A stretch of DNA of 64,000 bases from Pseudomonas sp. CC120222-01a (GTDB lineage Bacteria > Pseudomonadota > Gammaproteobacteria > Pseudomonadales > Pseudomonadaceae), in NCBI RefSeq assembly GCF_003097235.1, contig NZ_QEQQ01000018.1, positions 1-64,000 of the forward strand, read 5' to 3'. Shown here one piece after another: positions 62,873 through 64,000 of the stretch. The position numbers were made by a program, and so were the translations under genes. The first letter of the stretch is position 1; each line of letters starts with the position of its first letter. The notes under the pieces are model-generated. The model did no database searches. It had not been told where the DNA came from and worked only from the letters and a program-made list of their open reading frames with translations.

Positions 62873-62899
62873 AGCCCCGCCCTGTGCGGGGCTTCTTTT
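62873..62899 (+). terminator. Intrinsic terminator of the purMN-DUF3108 operon
   Basis: AGCCCCGC-CCTGT-GCGGGGCT followed by TCTTTTT. Confidence 0.93.
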
Positions 62900-62910
62900 T
62901 GCCCGGCTTT

Positions 62911-62928
62911 CATGAAACTTGTTTCATG
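62911..62928. promoter_or_regulatory. PsrA-like operator
   Basis: CATGAAAC-TT-GTTTCATG, an 8+8 palindrome with a 2-base spacer, contains GAAAC-N2-GTTTC, the pattern described for PsrA sites (G/C-AAAC-N2-4-GTTT-G/C). It lies 91 bases before the 60-aa gene, upstream of a CTATAAA box. Confidence 0.5.
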
Positions 62929-63018
62929 CCTGTTTTATTTACTTAGCCTGCTAACAAACTCTATAAAGGGGTTGTGCGACACAGTGTCGCAGTCAATTCA
63001 AAGCAGTGGAGTTTACCG

Positions 63019-63201
63019 ATGACAGTCCAAGTAACCGAACGCGACGAATCGAAAATGTCCCACGAAGGCCTGGCCGCTGGCGTGCGGATCTGGGATGTGC
63101 ACCAACAAGGCCAACTGGTCGGCATGTTCCACCAGGAACATGAAGCTCACCAGTACCGGGCAGAGCTCGAAGCGCTGGAAAACCATCGCACCACGCAGTG
63201 A
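63019..63201 (+). CDS. 60-residue protein of unknown function
   Basis: MTVQVTERDESKMSHEGLAA, GVRIWDVHQQGQLVGMFHQE and HEAHQYRAELEALENHRTTQ. The start is the ATG after GTGGAG; the frame extends upstream without homology. A beta-hairpin (VRIWDVHQQGQLVGMF) followed by a helix resembles small pseudomonad proteins of unknown role. It has its own promoter region with a PsrA-like palindrome, and a strong terminator follows. Confidence 0.7.
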   Translation: MTVQVTERDESKMSHEGLAAGVRIWDVHQQGQLVGMFHQEHEAHQYRAELEALENHRTTQ

Positions 63202-63230
63202 TCCGCGCCTTACACAGTCTTCCAATAAGA

Positions 63231-63254
63231 AACCCCGCCTAGGCGGGGTTTTTC
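63231..63254. terminator. Bidirectional terminator between convergent genes
   Basis: AACCCCGCCT-AGGCGGGGTT perfect palindrome with a T-run to the right and an A-rich left flank. Serves the 60-aa gene and the DUF2058 gene. Confidence 0.9.
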
Positions 63255-63258
63255 GTGT

Positions 63259-63798
63259 TTACCACATCAGATCGTCAGGGATCTTGTAGGCCGCGTACGG
63301 GTCGTCCTCGTCGGCTTCCTCGACATGGGTATTGAGCAGCAGGATGCGGTTCGGGTCGCGCTCCTGGATCTTCACCGCCGCCTCGCGCGGGATCACTTCG
63401 TAGCCACCGGCATGCGACACGATGGCCAACGCGCCGTTGCTCAGGCGGGTGCGCATGAGGGCGTTGACGGCAATGCGCTTGACCTTCTTGTCATCGACGA
63501 AGTTGTAGTAGTCCTCGGTGGTCAGCTTGGGCAGGCGGGTGGCTTCGATCAACTGCTTGATCTGTGCCACGCGGGCCTTCTGCTCGGCCTTTTCCTGCTG
63601 CTGGCGGTTCAGCTCCTGGTCACGCTTGGCCTTCTCGGCCATGGCTTCCTTGGCCATGCGCTGCTGGCTGTCGTCGACCTCGACCTGGCCTTTGTGCTCC
63701 ATGCGCTTCTGTTTCTTTTCAGCTTTGTTGGTCTGCGAGACCTGTTTCTGGTTGACCAGACCGGCTTTGAGCAATTGGTCGCGAAGGGAAAGGCTCAT
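63259..63798 (-). CDS. DUF2058 (YaiL-type) protein
   Basis: 179 aa. A highly charged coiled-coil first half (SLRDQLLKAGLVNQKQ, KKQKRMEHKGQVEVDD, ELNRQQQEKAEQKARV) is followed by a globular half (TTEDYYNFVDDKKVKRIAV, ALAIVSHAGGYEVIPREAA, EDDPYAAYKIPDDLMW). YaiL-like proteins are nucleoid- or ribosome-linked in some reports, but the function is not settled. It follows mazG by 26 bases on the same strand. Confidence 0.92.
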   Translation of the reverse strand: MSLSLRDQLLKAGLVNQKQVSQTNKAEKKQKRMEHKGQVEVDDSQQRMAKEAMAEKAKRDQELNRQQQEKAEQKARVAQIKQLIEATRLPKLTTEDYYNFVDDKKVKRIAVNALMRTRLSNGALAIVSHAGGYEVIPREAAVKIQERDPNRILLLNTHVEEADEDDPYAAYKIPDDLMW

Positions 63799-63824
63799 GA
63801 ATGTTCACTCACTTATGCAACAGC

Positions 63825-64000
63825 TCAGCCGCAGCTGGGCAGGTTCTTTTCCTGACGCTTGGCTTCACCCCAAAGGGCGTCCAGCTCGTCAAGGTTACAA
63901 TGTTCAATCGCCCGGCCGCTGTCGCGCAGTGCCTGCTCGATGAAGCGGAAACGCCGCTCGAACTTGCGGTTGGCGCGGCGCAGGGCGTTTTCCGGGTCTT
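63825..64000 (-). CDS. mazG: Nucleoside triphosphate pyrophosphohydrolase MazG (C-terminal end; gene continues beyond the window)
   Basis: The minus strand reads DPENALRRANRKFERRFRFI, EQALRDSGRAIEHCNLDELD and ALWGEAKRQEKNLPSCG before the stop. The P-x-x-ALR-x-x-NRKFERRFR-x-IE run is the diagnostic C-terminus of MazG, including metal-binding residues of the second catalytic domain. Only the last 57 codons are in the window. Confidence 0.93.
   Translation of the reverse strand, partial: DPENALRRANRKFERRFRFIEQALRDSGRAIEHCNLDELDALWGEAKRQEKNLPSCG

Overview
The window looks like chromosomal DNA of a Pseudomonas putida-group bacterium (a fluorescent pseudomonad). The evidence is the high-GC coding style, several copies of the P. 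putida type of REP palindrome, a nitrate reductase fused to a CysJ-like flavoprotein, and a recognisable run of housekeeping genes (cobalamin operon, hda-perM-purMN, rmuC, mxtR-type kinase). All identifications come from reading motifs and protein sequences by eye; no database search was run.

Layout. 1-6.1 kb: a type VI secretion effector cassette made of vgrG (5' end off the window), a DUF4123 adaptor, a VasX-like pore-forming effector, a DUF6708 membrane protein (likely immunity) and a PAAR tip, with start/stop codons overlapping throughout. 6.1-13.6 kb: assimilatory nitrate/nitrite reduction on the minus strand (nasA-flavoprotein fusion, nirB, nirD). Both nasA and nirB have a sigma-54 promoter, an ANTAR/NasT-type hexaloop hairpin and an intrinsic terminator in the leader, which points to nitrogen control plus nitrate-responsive antitermination. 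13.6-22 kb: a second methionine aminopeptidase, a tandemly duplicated tRNA-Val/tRNA-Asp block, rdgC, a frameshifted bile-acid:sodium symporter-family gene, a guanidine-II riboswitch in front of a SugE/Gdx exporter, an LplT-PlsC-like fusion and an HBM-type chemoreceptor with a FliA-type promoter.

22-29 kb: a GntR-MFS-amidohydrolase catabolic unit, an unknown membrane protein, a YdeE-like exporter, and then a patch of debris holding a truncated secretin gene, a polymorphic-toxin tail and an intact putative immunity gene. 29-43 kb: an MxtR/CrbS-like hybrid kinase, rmuC, small proteins, an about 950-base gene-poor gap, fadL, LysR and MarR regulators with palindromic operators, glutathione peroxidase and a GH5 hydrolase. 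43-52.3 kb: a ten-gene cobalamin operon (cobO to cobS) behind a classic cobalamin riboswitch. 52.4-55.6 kb: a large DUF6543-type toxin with a C-terminal ADP-ribosyltransferase signature, convergent with an unknown 192-aa gene. 55.7-64 kb: two NlpC/P60 lipoproteins, hda, perM, DUF2066, purM-purN, DUF3108, a 60-aa protein with a PsrA-like site, DUF2058 and the 3' end of mazG.

The least described items are the ART toxin and its neighbour, the VasX-like/DUF6708 pair, the toxin-immunity remnant near 28 kb, and the paired nas/nir leaders.
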